Shown here one piece after another: positions 53,421 through 62,580 of a stretch of 64,000 bases of DNA. The position numbers and the translations under genes are program-made. Position 1 is the first letter of the stretch; every line of letters begins with the position of its first letter. Under the pieces are notes generated by a model. It ran no database searches. It had not been told where the DNA came from and worked only from the letters and a program-made list of their open reading frames with translations. Source of the stretch: Acidiluteibacter ferrifornacis (lineage in GTDB: Bacteria; Bacteroidota; Bacteroidia; Flavobacteriales_E; Vicingaceae); assembly GCF_009909615.1 (NCBI RefSeq), contig NZ_WWNE01000004.1:62001-126000 (forward strand), in the 5' to 3' direction.

Positions 53421-55428
53421 TAGCTGTTTTAACAGATTCCGTTGGTTGGTTACAGGTTTTGTTCGTACAAACGTAGAGGTAGGTTTTATTTTCTACAAAT
53501 CTATTTTTAAGTAGTTCTAAGTTTGATGCTGTATCTGCTATTACTACAACTTTGTTCGGTATGTACTCTTTCATCAATGAGGCATATTTTGTCTTACTGT
53601 CTTTGCCAATTATCGCCACTTCATAGAATGGTTTTAAGTGATGTATCAATAGAATTCCCCAATTGGAAAAAGCGCTTCCAAACTGATTAATTTGATGATG
53701 AACGTTTTCTAACATTTGTTTCGAAGTTATTAAATGTTTCTCCTCTGCTAAAACATGTCCTAATTTGAAAAGTGTTAGTGCTAAAGCAGAATTGGAAGCT
53801 GGAATTACATTGTCCATATATTCAATTTTTCTTGAGATAAGTGGGTCGTCTTGCAAATCGGTGAAAAAGAACATTCCATTTGAAGAGTCATAAAAATTAG
53901 TGTAGCAGTAATTGGTCAATGATTTAGCATGAGTCAACCACTTTTGATTTCCAGTGTTTTCAAAAAGTTGTAGGAATGCCTGGCTTGTAAAAGCGTAATC
54001 TTCTAAAAAGCCTTGAATGGTAGATTGACCATTTTTAAAACTATGCCATAGGCTTCCATCAACTTTAAGTAATTTAGAAATGATAAATTTACCACAATTG
54101 ATAGCTAATTCTAGGTAGCGACTTTCACCAAGTGCGTTATAGGCATCCAATAGACCCGATATGGTTAAAGCGTTCCAAGAGGTTAACGTTTTGTCATCTA
54201 AACCTGGTGCCACTCTTTTTTTTCGTTCAATTAATAGTCGTTGATTAAAGGAATTTACCTTTTCTTCGATGGTCTTTTTTGTAAGGTTGAGGGAGTTTGA
54301 AATTTCATCAATTGATAGGTTTCGCATCAAAATGTAATTACCGTTTTCCCAATATCCATGGGAGTTGATGTGGTAGTATTGTTCAATTATTTTAAAATCT
54401 TCTCCAGCCACTTGTTTTAACTCCTCCTTTGTCCAGATGTAATATTTGCCTTCTTTACCTTCGCTATCAGCGTCTAGCGCAGAGTAAAAATAACCCTCAG
54501 GGTGCATAAGAGTTGTAGTTATAAAATGTATGGTTTGATTGACAACTTGTTTGTATAAAGGGTTTTGTTTGAGTTGATAGGCCTTGGAATAAACACTAAT
54601 TAATTGAGCATTGTCGTAAAGCATCTTTTCAAAGTGGGGTATTTTCCATATCGGATCAACCGAATAGCGGGCAAATCCACCACCGATTTGGTCGTATATT
54701 CCTCCTTTTGCCATTTTTTCTAGGGTTAAGTCGATATGAGCCTCTAGTTTAGCATTTGGAGCATAGTAGTTGGCATACATCAGAAATTCAAGATTGCTAG
54801 GCATTGGGAATTTTGGAGCTCTATTGGGGCCACCGTTTTCTGGATCGAAAGATTTAGACCATTCTTCTATTGTGGAAATAATGTCTTCCCGCTTAAAAGT
54901 TGGAGCTTCTTCCACCTTTTCAATCAATTCTGATTGATGCATTCCTTTGGTCAACTTCTCTGCATACTCTAATACTTTTGGGTAGTTATTTTTGAATAAG
55001 TCAGCCAATTGATTCAATACATTCATCCATTGATCTCTCTTGAAATAAGTTCCACCATAAAAAGGTCTGCCATCAGGTAAGGCGACACAGTTGAGTGGCC
55101 ACCCACCTTGACCAGTCATTAATTGAACAGCGCTCATGTATACTTGATCAATATCAGGACGTTCCTCTCGATCAACTTTAATACAAATGAAATGACGATT
55201 CATTAGCTCGGCTACTAATTCATCTTCAAAAGATTCATGTTCCATCACATGACACCAATGGCAAGCAGAATAGCCAATGCTGATAATGATAGGTTTGTTT
55301 GTACGTTTTGCTAGGGACAATGTCTCAGCATTCCAAGGTCTCCAGTCTACAGGATTGTGGGCATGCTGCAACAAGTACGGACTTGTTTCGTTGATAAGTT
55401 GATTGTTATGCATCCTTGCCTCTTCCAT
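53401..55428 (-). CDS. Thioredoxin-domain protein YyaL (DUF255)
   Basis: 675 residues. The N-terminal thioredoxin-like part opens with [17 protein letters not shown], then [18 protein letters not shown], where CHWC is the active-site-like Cys pair. A long (alpha/alpha)6 barrel, related to glycosidase/epimerase folds, follows from about residue 190. YyaL/SPATA20-family function is unsettled. The start may be the ATG at 55428 or 55413. -7 box TAACTTTG (minus, 55458-55451) lies before it. Confidence 0.9.
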   Translation of the reverse strand: MEEARMHNNQLINETSPYLLQHAHNPVDWRPWNAETLSLAKRTNKPIIISIGYSACHWCHVMEHESFEDELVAELMNRHFICIKVDREERPDIDQVYMSAVQLMTGQGGWPLNCVALPDGRPFYGGTYFKRDQWMNVLNQLADLFKNNYPKVLEYAEKLTKGMHQSELIEKVEEAPTFKREDIISTIEEWSKSFDPENGGPNRAPKFPMPSNLEFLMYANYYAPNAKLEAHIDLTLEKMAKGGIYDQIGGGFARYSVDPIWKIPHFEKMLYDNAQLISVYSKAYQLKQNPLYKQVVNQTIHFITTTLMHPEGYFYSALDADSEGKEGKYYIWTKEELKQVAGEDFKIIEQYYHINSHGYWENGNYILMRNLSIDEISNSLNLTKKTIEEKVNSFNQRLLIERKKRVAPGLDDKTLTSWNALTISGLLDAYNALGESRYLELAINCGKFIISKLLKVDGSLWHSFKNGQSTIQGFLEDYAFTSQAFLQLFENTGNQKWLTHAKSLTNYCYTNFYDSSNGMFFFTDLQDDPLISRKIEYMDNVIPASNSALALTLFKLGHVLAEEKHLITSKQMLENVHHQINQFGSAFSNWGILLIHHLKPFYEVAIIGKDSKTKYASLMKEYIPNKVVVIADTASNLELLKNRFVENKTYLYVCTNKTCNQPTESVKTAIEQLKK

Positions 55429-55450
55429 GATTAAATGTTTTTTGATTTTA

Positions 55451-55458
55451 CAAAGTTA
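55451..55458 (-). promoter_or_regulatory. -7 box before the YyaL gene
   Basis: TAACTTTG on the minus strand matches TAnnTTTG. A start near 55445 would leave about 17 leader bases to the ATG at 55428. No good -33 match. Confidence 0.45.
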
Positions 55459-55533
55459 CGTATCCCTTTCACCTTATGATTTTTGAATGGGGTTAATTAT
55501 TTAACTTTACCAATTGAAATGCACTATCAATTG

Positions 55534-58221
55534 ATGAAAAAGCTCTATTATCTCTTTTTGTTCACTTTTATATTAAGCCCATTCTTAAAGTTAAAAGCTG
55601 GTCACATTATTGGTGGAGAAATCATGTATAATTGTATAGGTCCTTCAGGGTCAGCTTTTACCGAGTATGAAGTAATAATTAAGGTATACCGAGATTGTGA
55701 ATTTCCGGTTGGAACAAATAGAGCAGATTTTGACGATCCGTTAAGACTTGCTGTATACGATAATAATACCCTAATACTTGAACAAGAAGATTTATCATTA
55801 ATTTCAAGGGATACTATTCCCTTGGCTATTTCAGACCCCTGTTTGGTGACATTACCAACTGTTTGCGTAGAAGAAGGAATTTATAGAACCACACTCACGT
55901 TAAGAAATAATAGTTCAGGATATACTGTGAGTTATGCCAGATGTTGTCGCTCGCCGATATTAGACAATTTAAGTCAACCAGGGACACAAGGGATTACATT
56001 AACTACACAAATTCCATCAAGCAATTCAATAATTTGTAATAACTCTCCACAATTTATAGATTTTCCTCCTGTAGGAGTGTGTGCGAATCGACCATTTGTA
56101 TTTGATCACAGTGCAATTGACATTGATGGAGATTCCTTGGTGTATGAATTTTGTAGCCCTTTCAGTGGGTTGAGCAATACCAATGTGGCTGATTACTCGC
56201 CACCACCTCCATACTTTAATGTGGCCTATGTCAATGGTTTCAATGCTCAAAATCCTCTTCCTGCTAACCCAACTTTTAAAATTGATTCAGCTACTGGATT
56301 AATTACTGGAACACCTACGCAGATTGGTAATTATGTGGTAGGTGTCTGTGTAACTGAATATCGTAATGGGATAATCTTGAGTACGGTTAAGCGTGATTTT
56401 ACCATTAACACTGCTCCTTGTGATCCATTGATTATATCTGCAGTCCAATCTCAAACTGCGGCGTGTGATGGATTAACGATTACTTTTAATAATTTAAGTT
56501 CAGGTTCTAATCGCTTTCATTGGGATTTTGGAGTGCCTGGTATTTTAAGTGATACCTCCAATCTAACTTCACCTACATTTACTTATCCTGATACTGGGAC
56601 TTATAACATCACGTTAATAGCGGGTCCAGGAGCTTTGTGTGATGATACATCTATTGTAACCTATAAAGTATACGGTTCGTTAGCTGTTGATTTTGATTTA
56701 GATCCATTTCAATGTACAGATACCAATAATATTGATGTTGCTGTGAAAGGAGTTTTTGAAAACTACGCCACTTTTAATTGGGACTTTGGGAGTTCTGCTT
56801 CCATACAATCTTCTACTAGTCAAACAGTCAACAATATTAGTTATAACTCCTCAGGGTTAAAAAATATAAAACTTATCACCACCCAAGGTAAATGTGTGGA
56901 TAGTGTCGAGAAAACAATTGACTTGGGCGGAAATGCCATTGCCAACTTTGGAGCTAGCGCAATCAATAATTGTACTCCTGTAAATGTAATACTGACTGAT
57001 AGCTCTATCACAGATGCCGTTAATGTGGGATATTTGTGGGATTTTGGTGATGGAACGACTTCAACGTTAAAAAATCCAACTAAGCAGTATACAACACCAG
57101 GGAGTTATTCTATCTCTTTAAGGATAGATCAGAAGGACAGATGTATTGACACTTCTTTTAAGATAGCTCTCCAACCAATTGATGTAGTGCCAAAACCGGA
57201 GGCGTATTTTATTGTTGGTGATCCACAATGCTTCAACGGCAATAAGTTTAACTTTGCTGCCACTGGAAATTTTAATAGTCAAGCCACATTCAGTTGGCAG
57301 TTTGGTGACAGATCATCTATAAGTCAAAGTAATAGTCAAAGTAATACCATTTCTTATGACACAACTGGACGTTTTCCAGTTCAGTTAATTGTGGAGGAGA
57401 GTGGGTGTGCTGATAGTTTAGAATTATATGCAGAGGTTTATCCAAATCCAACTATAGATTTTGTTGTTTTAGATGATACTATTTGCTTTCCAGACCAAGT
57501 TCAATTCATAGACCAATCGACAGCAGTTTCAGATATTTCTTATTTATGGTTTTTTGGGAATGGTGATACTTCATCTTTGCCAAGTCCTATTGTTCAATAT
57601 GATACTACCGGTATTTTTAATGTGTTCCTTCAAATCAGAACTTCTGAAAAATGCATTGATACGTTGTATAAATCTTTGGACTCTGCAGTTGTTGTGTTTC
57701 CAAGACCGAATTCTGGGTTCATATCCTCAGATACGTCACGTTCTATAAAAGATGCCCAATTTGAATTTATAGACACTTCATCGTCTTGGACTAAAAGGTA
57801 TTTATCTTTAGGTGATGGATTTGTAAGTTACGATAGTATTGTTAATCATAGATACTCAGATGTAGGGTTTTATCCTGTGACTCAAATTGTTCAAAATCAA
57901 TTTTCTTGTTCAGATACTACCATCAAATTGATTGAAGTGTATGACGTATTTGAATTTGTTTTTCCGAATATTTTTACACCCAATGGAGATGGAATAAACG
58001 ATATGCTTCGGCCAATCGCTTGTGGGGTAATTGATTATAAAGTTTCCATATTAAATCGGTGGGGGCTAACCATATTTACATCCAATGCATTAGAACTAGG
58101 GTGGGATGGACGAGTGGATGGTCAAAAGTCAGATTCAGGAACTTATTTTTACATCGCTGAATTAAAAGATTTTACCGGAAAATCTCATGTTTTTAAAGGT
58201 ACTGTAAGCCTATATCGTTAA
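55534..58221 (+). CDS. PKD-repeat surface protein with T9SS type B sorting domain
   Basis: About 895 residues. Signal peptide from ATG at 55534. The first 270 mature residues contain several Cys and a putative Ig-like part (DSATGLITGTPTQIGNYVV). Six PKD-like repeats follow, each with a Trp-Asp-Phe-Gly-type phrase (HWDFGV, NWDFGS, LWDFGDGT, SWQFGDR, LWFFGNGD, and a weaker last one). The final 85 residues are a type B sorting domain (IFTPNGDGINDMLRP, SILNRWGLTIF, GTYFYI). T9SS exports it to the surface; gliding or adhesion is a family inference. The Cys are unusually many for the window. Confidence 0.88.
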   Translation: MKKLYYLFLFTFILSPFLKLKAGHIIGGEIMYNCIGPSGSAFTEYEVIIKVYRDCEFPVGTNRADFDDPLRLAVYDNNTLILEQEDLSLISRDTIPLAISDPCLVTLPTVCVEEGIYRTTLTLRNNSSGYTVSYARCCRSPILDNLSQPGTQGITLTTQIPSSNSIICNNSPQFIDFPPVGVCANRPFVFDHSAIDIDGDSLVYEFCSPFSGLSNTNVADYSPPPPYFNVAYVNGFNAQNPLPANPTFKIDSATGLITGTPTQIGNYVVGVCVTEYRNGIILSTVKRDFTINTAPCDPLIISAVQSQTAACDGLTITFNNLSSGSNRFHWDFGVPGILSDTSNLTSPTFTYPDTGTYNITLIAGPGALCDDTSIVTYKVYGSLAVDFDLDPFQCTDTNNIDVAVKGVFENYATFNWDFGSSASIQSSTSQTVNNISYNSSGLKNIKLITTQGKCVDSVEKTIDLGGNAIANFGASAINNCTPVNVILTDSSITDAVNVGYLWDFGDGTTSTLKNPTKQYTTPGSYSISLRIDQKDRCIDTSFKIALQPIDVVPKPEAYFIVGDPQCFNGNKFNFAATGNFNSQATFSWQFGDRSSISQSNSQSNTISYDTTGRFPVQLIVEESGCADSLELYAEVYPNPTIDFVVLDDTICFPDQVQFIDQSTAVSDISYLWFFGNGDTSSLPSPIVQYDTTGIFNVFLQIRTSEKCIDTLYKSLDSAVVVFPRPNSGFISSDTSRSIKDAQFEFIDTSSSWTKRYLSLGDGFVSYDSIVNHRYSDVGFYPVTQIVQNQFSCSDTTIKLIEVYDVFEFVFPNIFTPNGDGINDMLRPIACGVIDYKVSILNRWGLTIFTSNALELGWDGRVDGQKSDSGTYFYIAELKDFTGKSHVFKGTVSLYR

Positions 58222-58697
58222 AATTTTAGTGGAACTCTTTCTTCTTCAGCGACAGGAAATTTTTTAGTGATTAAAAAGGCCCGTCCTTTTATATTGCCAT
58301 CTACTTTTACTTTGACATCTGAACGTCCTGAAGAAGCCAAACTTAGTAATTTAGGGATTGCTGAAAGTGGAAGTTTAGAAATGTTTAAACTGAATTGAAT
58401 TTCATGCACTTCTTTACTTTTTTTATCAATTTTAAAGGAATCTCCCAATGACGTAGAGCCAAGGTCGATTCCTTCCACTTGTATATTTAAATCAGCACCA
58501 ACAACTGAGACTCCAAATGAATTGGGATTGTATATCTCTGCATTGACCACGAAATCAACTTTATTTCCGGTCATTCCAGCCATTTTTACAGATTGGATAG
58601 ACGAAAGTTCAACTTCTTCAAATCCTGAACAAGAGGTAAAGAATGTAGCCAAAATGAATACAATCATTAAGGCTACATTAGAGGAGTTATTTTTCAA
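58218..58697 (-). CDS. LEA type 2-like lipoprotein
   Basis: 159 residues with a lipoprotein signal (TSC, Cys at about residue 23). The body, NAEIYNPNSFGVSVVGADLNIQVEGIDLGS, is the water-stress/LEA-14 beta-sandwich motif (NPN plus alternating hydrophobic strands). Function in bacteria is unclear. Its 3' end overlaps the convergent PKD gene by four bases, and it lies three bases after the M20 peptidase gene. Confidence 0.82.
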   Translation of the reverse strand: MKNNSSNVALMIVFILATFFTSCSGFEEVELSSIQSVKMAGMTGNKVDFVVNAEIYNPNSFGVSVVGADLNIQVEGIDLGSTSLGDSFKIDKKSKEVHEIQFSLNISKLPLSAIPKLLSLASSGRSDVKVKVDGNIKGRAFLITKKFPVAEEERVPLKF

Positions 58698-58700
58698 TTT

Positions 58701-60071
58701 TTAATCTTTTAATTGTGAAAAGTTTTCAAAGAAGTAAGGAATTGTTTCTATCCCTTTTAGGAAATTAAATATTCCGTAATGTTCGTTTGGTGAGTGAATA
58801 GCATCAGAATTCAATCCAAAACCAAGTAGAATTGACTTTAAACCTAATTCTTTTTCAAATAGAGCTACTATAGGTATGCTACCTCCAGCACGAACAGGTA
58901 TTGACGGCTTTCCGAATGTGGTTTCAATTGCTTTTGCAGCCGCTTGATAAGCGGGGATATCAATTGGAGTTACGTATGGCTCACCACCGTGATGAGGTTT
59001 AACAACCACCTTTACGCTGTCTGGAGCTATAGATTCAAAATGATTTTTAAATAAGGCAGTAATTTCTTCACTAGATTGGTGAGGGACTAATCGCATAGAA
59101 ATTTTCGCGTAAGCCTTAGAGGGTAGAACTGTTTTTGCACCTTCACCGATATATCCACCCCAAATACCATTGACATCCAATGTTGGTCGAATTGAGGTCC
59201 GTTCTATGGTACTGTACCCTTTTTCTCCATGAATGTCTTTTATTTTTAAATGATCTTTATAATCCTCTAAATCAAATGGAGTTTTGGCCATTTCAGCTCT
59301 TTCTTCAGCGCTTACTTCTTCTACTTTATCGTAGAAACCTGGAATCGTAATTCGATTATTCTCATCCGTCAATGAAGCAATCATTTTGCTGAGAATATTG
59401 ATTGGGTTAGCAACTGCACCACCATATACTCCCGAGTGCAGGTCTCTATTAGGTCCAGTTACTTCCACTTCTAAGTAGGACAGCCCTTTCAATCCAGTGG
59501 TGATGGATGGATGCTCCATAGAAAGCATAGAAGTGTCAGATATAAGAATAATATCCGCCTTTAGCCGATCCTTATTTTCTTTGATGAAGGCTCCTAAGTT
59601 TACAGAACCTACTTCTTCCTCTCCTTCAATAATGAACTTAACATTACAAGGTAACTGATTTGTTTTAACCATCATTTCTAAGGCCTTAACATGCATATAC
59701 ATTTGACCTTTGTCATCTGCTGCTCCTCGTGCATAAATTTTTCCATCTTTTATAACTGGTTCGAAGGGTGGAGAGTCCCATAGCTCAATGGGATCAGCAG
59801 GTTGAACATCATAATGACCATATACTAGTATAGTTGGAAGCGAAGGGTTAATCACTTTTTCCCCATATACTACAGGGTATCCGTTGGTAGGACATAATTC
59901 TGTATTCTCTGCTCCAGCCAATTCCAGTGTTTTACGAACTGCTTCTGCAGCTTCCATTGTGTCTTTTTTGTAGGCTGAGTCTGCACTAATGGAAGGAATT
60001 TTAAGTAGTTCTATTAATTCGTTTATAAAGCGATCTTTATGTTCTTCTATGTATTCTTTAACGTTTTTCAT
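58701..60071 (-). CDS. M20 family dipeptidase
   Basis: 456 residues. Two metal-site segments are intact: VYGHYDVQP and GAADDKGQMYMHVKAL, with IEGEEEVGS carrying the general-base Glu, and HSGVYGGAVANP in the lid. This matches peptidase M20 dipeptidases (zinc enzymes that cut dipeptides or N-acyl amino acids). No signal peptide, so cytoplasmic. It lies 17 bases after gpmI and ends three bases before the LEA-like gene. Confidence 0.92.
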   Translation of the reverse strand: MKNVKEYIEEHKDRFINELIELLKIPSISADSAYKKDTMEAAEAVRKTLELAGAENTELCPTNGYPVVYGEKVINPSLPTILVYGHYDVQPADPIELWDSPPFEPVIKDGKIYARGAADDKGQMYMHVKALEMMVKTNQLPCNVKFIIEGEEEVGSVNLGAFIKENKDRLKADIILISDTSMLSMEHPSITTGLKGLSYLEVEVTGPNRDLHSGVYGGAVANPINILSKMIASLTDENNRITIPGFYDKVEEVSAEERAEMAKTPFDLEDYKDHLKIKDIHGEKGYSTIERTSIRPTLDVNGIWGGYIGEGAKTVLPSKAYAKISMRLVPHQSSEEITALFKNHFESIAPDSVKVVVKPHHGGEPYVTPIDIPAYQAAAKAIETTFGKPSIPVRAGGSIPIVALFEKELGLKSILLGFGLNSDAIHSPNEHYGIFNFLKGIETIPYFFENFSQLKD

Positions 60072-60088
60072 TGTATTTAAAAATCAAT

Positions 60089-61612
60089 TTAGTGGATTAA
60101 TATTTTTCCAGTCATTTCTGGCGGACATTCAATTCCCATTAGTTTAAGAATTGTTGGCGCAACATCTGCTAAAATACCATTTCTTATTGCGGTATATTTT
60201 TTATCAATTAGAAATACTGGTACAGGGTTGGTTGTATGCGCTGTATTAGGAGAACCATCAGCATTTATGGCATAATCAGCATTACCATGATCAGCAATAA
60301 TTATAAAGCTATATCCATGTTTGATTCCTTCTTCTACGATTTGCTTAGTTAACCCATCGACAGTTTCTACTGCTTTAACAATTGCATCAAATACTCCAGT
60401 ATGCCCAACCATATCTGGATTTGCAAAGTTCAGGCAGATGAAATCAGCCGATTCTTTCTGTATTTCTTTGATGATACTGTTTGTTATTTCTGGTGCGCTC
60501 ATTTCGGGCTGTTGGTCATAAGTTCCCACTTTAGGCGAAGGTATCATAATTCGACTTTCACCTTCGAAAGGAGTTTCTTGTCCACCAGAGAAGAAAAAAG
60601 TAACATGAGGATATTTTTCTGTTTCTGCTATCCTTATCTGTTTCTTTTGGGCATTTGAGATTACTTCTCCCAAGGTATTTTTTAAATTGTCTTTATCAAA
60701 TAAGATATTAATTCGATTAAAGCTACTGTCGTAATTGGTCATGGTCACATAATGAAGCGGAATACTCATCATACCATATTCAGGCATATCCTTTTGGGTA
60801 AGGGCGAAAGTGATTTCTCTACATCGATCAGTACGATAATTAAAGCAAATGACTACATCGTCTCTTTCAATCTTGGCAATTGGTTCGTCATCAGAATTTG
60901 TAAAAACTATAGGTTTGATAAATTCATCGGTAATGCCATTTTCATAGGAATTTGTGATGGCTTTTATAGGATCTTTGTATTTGGCTCCTACGCCAGCTGT
61001 CAGAAGGTCGTAAGCTGCTTTGATGCGTTCCCAACGGTTATCTCGATCCATCGCATAGTATCTGCCCACCATACTAGCTAATTGAGCATTTGAGGATTTG
61101 AGTTTTTCTAGTAGACGACTAATGTGGTCAATGCCACTAGTTGGTTTACAATCTCTTCCATCTGTAAATGCATGCACAAAAACATCTTTTAATCCATGTG
61201 CATCAGTGATGTCAATTAGTTTATTCAAGTGTTTACTATGAGAATGGATACCTCCATCAGAAACCAATCCAATTAAATGTATTTTTTTGTTTTCCGCTTT
61301 TGCATAAAATAAAGCTTCTTTTAAAACGAGGTTATCACTTATACTATTATCGTCAATGGCCTTATTAATTTTGACTAAATCTTGGAAAATAACCCGTCCA
61401 GCTCCTATATTGAGGTGACCTACTTCAGAATTTCCCATTTGTCCATCTGGGAGACCTACATGTAACCCGTCTGTTCTAAGTTCAGCATGAGGATATTTTT
61501 TATATAGACTATCAATAAAGGGAGTTTTTGCATGGTGGATTGTATCTGCATTTGATTGGTCTCCTATTCCCCATCCGTCTAGTATGAGCAGGGCTACTTT
61601 TTGATTTGACAT
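60089..61612 (-). CDS. gpmI: 2,3-bisphosphoglycerate-independent phosphoglycerate mutase
   Basis: 507 residues, standard. Mn-dependent enzyme that converts 3- to 2-phosphoglycerate. LLILDGWGIGDQS carries the first metal Asp, MGNSEVGHLNIGAGR the catalytic Ser, HAFTDGRDCKP a catalytic segment, and IIADHGNADY with NTAHTTNPVPVF the last metal site. Upstream spacer to mscS is 63 bases. A TAATTTTAC -7-like box lies before it. Confidence 0.96.
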   Translation of the reverse strand: MSNQKVALLILDGWGIGDQSNADTIHHAKTPFIDSLYKKYPHAELRTDGLHVGLPDGQMGNSEVGHLNIGAGRVIFQDLVKINKAIDDNSISDNLVLKEALFYAKAENKKIHLIGLVSDGGIHSHSKHLNKLIDITDAHGLKDVFVHAFTDGRDCKPTSGIDHISRLLEKLKSSNAQLASMVGRYYAMDRDNRWERIKAAYDLLTAGVGAKYKDPIKAITNSYENGITDEFIKPIVFTNSDDEPIAKIERDDVVICFNYRTDRCREITFALTQKDMPEYGMMSIPLHYVTMTNYDSSFNRINILFDKDNLKNTLGEVISNAQKKQIRIAETEKYPHVTFFFSGGQETPFEGESRIMIPSPKVGTYDQQPEMSAPEITNSIIKEIQKESADFICLNFANPDMVGHTGVFDAIVKAVETVDGLTKQIVEEGIKHGYSFIIIADHGNADYAINADGSPNTAHTTNPVPVFLIDKKYTAIRNGILADVAPTILKLMGIECPPEMTGKILIH

Positions 61613-61675
61613 AACTAGTGTTTTTTGTAAAATTACTCCTAATCATTCACCTTGAAAAAGAGATTGAGTTAAAAT

Positions 61676-62575
61676 TTAATCCATCTTACTTTTTAGCATG
61701 GTGTTTAGTTTTTCACCTCCTTTAATTCCAAAATCCAAAGTGCGTATAGGAAATGGAATCATAATGTCGTTTTCATCGAACGCTTTTTTCAATTTTACAA
61801 TTGCTTCACTTCTGGCGTGCATATAGGTACTTTGAGATGTGTCTTTCAACCAAAACCTTAAATCAAAATTGATAGAACTATCTCCAAATTCTGTGTAAAC
61901 AAAGTCTACTTGATCTTCTTTCGATAAAAAGTCACTGCCTTGAATAGCCTTAGTGGCGATCTCTTTTACTTTATCCAAATCGTCTCCATATGAGATGCCG
62001 CAGGAAAGGTCCACTCTTCTTCTGTTGGTGTCTGAAAAGTTTTCAATGGCATTCTGAAAGACCATTTTATTTGGAAGGATGACTTCTTGCCCTTGAAAAG
62101 TGTGAATTATAGTAGCCCTCAGGTTAATGTATTTAACTACACCCATATATCCGTTAGATTGAATGATTTCACCAACCTTGAAGGTTTTTTGTATAGCAAG
62201 AAATATTCCTGACATGAAATTGGCTGCCGTATCTTGAAAAGCAAAACCTAAGGCCAAGCCTATTACTCCAACTCCTGCTAACAATGAAGTAACCGTTTTG
62301 TCTAAATTTAAAACGCCCAAGGCGAAGAATAGACCGATAACAACTATGGCTAAGGAGATGGTATTGCCAAGTAATTTAACTAAGGATACGTTACTTGAAA
62401 CTTTTCCAAACACTTTTCCTGTAATTTTTCGAGCAAGTTTGGATAAAAAGTAAAATAGGATTAGAATGATTACTGCCACTAAAATGTTGGGCAGCATATC
62501 GATAAAATTGGTTGCCCAGGTAATGAGCTTTTCACTTATTATTTCGTAGGCATCTGTTATGCTTATATCTTTCAT
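61676..62575 (-). CDS. MscS-family mechanosensitive channel
   Basis: 299 residues; small-conductance type. Three N-terminal TM helices, the third running GLALGFAFQDTAANFMSGIFLAIQKTF (pore helix with Gly/Ala packing pattern), then the MscS beta domain (VGEIIQSNGYMGVVKYINLRATI) and the alpha/beta C-terminal part. It opens at membrane tension on osmotic downshift. Its start is five bases from the REC-PAS-kinase gene, so the two are one operon. Confidence 0.93.
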   Translation of the reverse strand: MKDISITDAYEIISEKLITWATNFIDMLPNILVAVIILILFYFLSKLARKITGKVFGKVSSNVSLVKLLGNTISLAIVVIGLFFALGVLNLDKTVTSLLAGVGVIGLALGFAFQDTAANFMSGIFLAIQKTFKVGEIIQSNGYMGVVKYINLRATIIHTFQGQEVILPNKMVFQNAIENFSDTNRRRVDLSCGISYGDDLDKVKEIATKAIQGSDFLSKEDQVDFVYTEFGDSSINFDLRFWLKDTSQSTYMHARSEAIVKLKKAFDENDIMIPFPIRTLDFGIKGGEKLNTMLKSKMD

Positions 62576-62580
62576 ATTAT

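Noticed and set aside
60752-61081. Plus-strand ORF inside gpmI
   Set aside because: Antisense to conserved mutase sequence.
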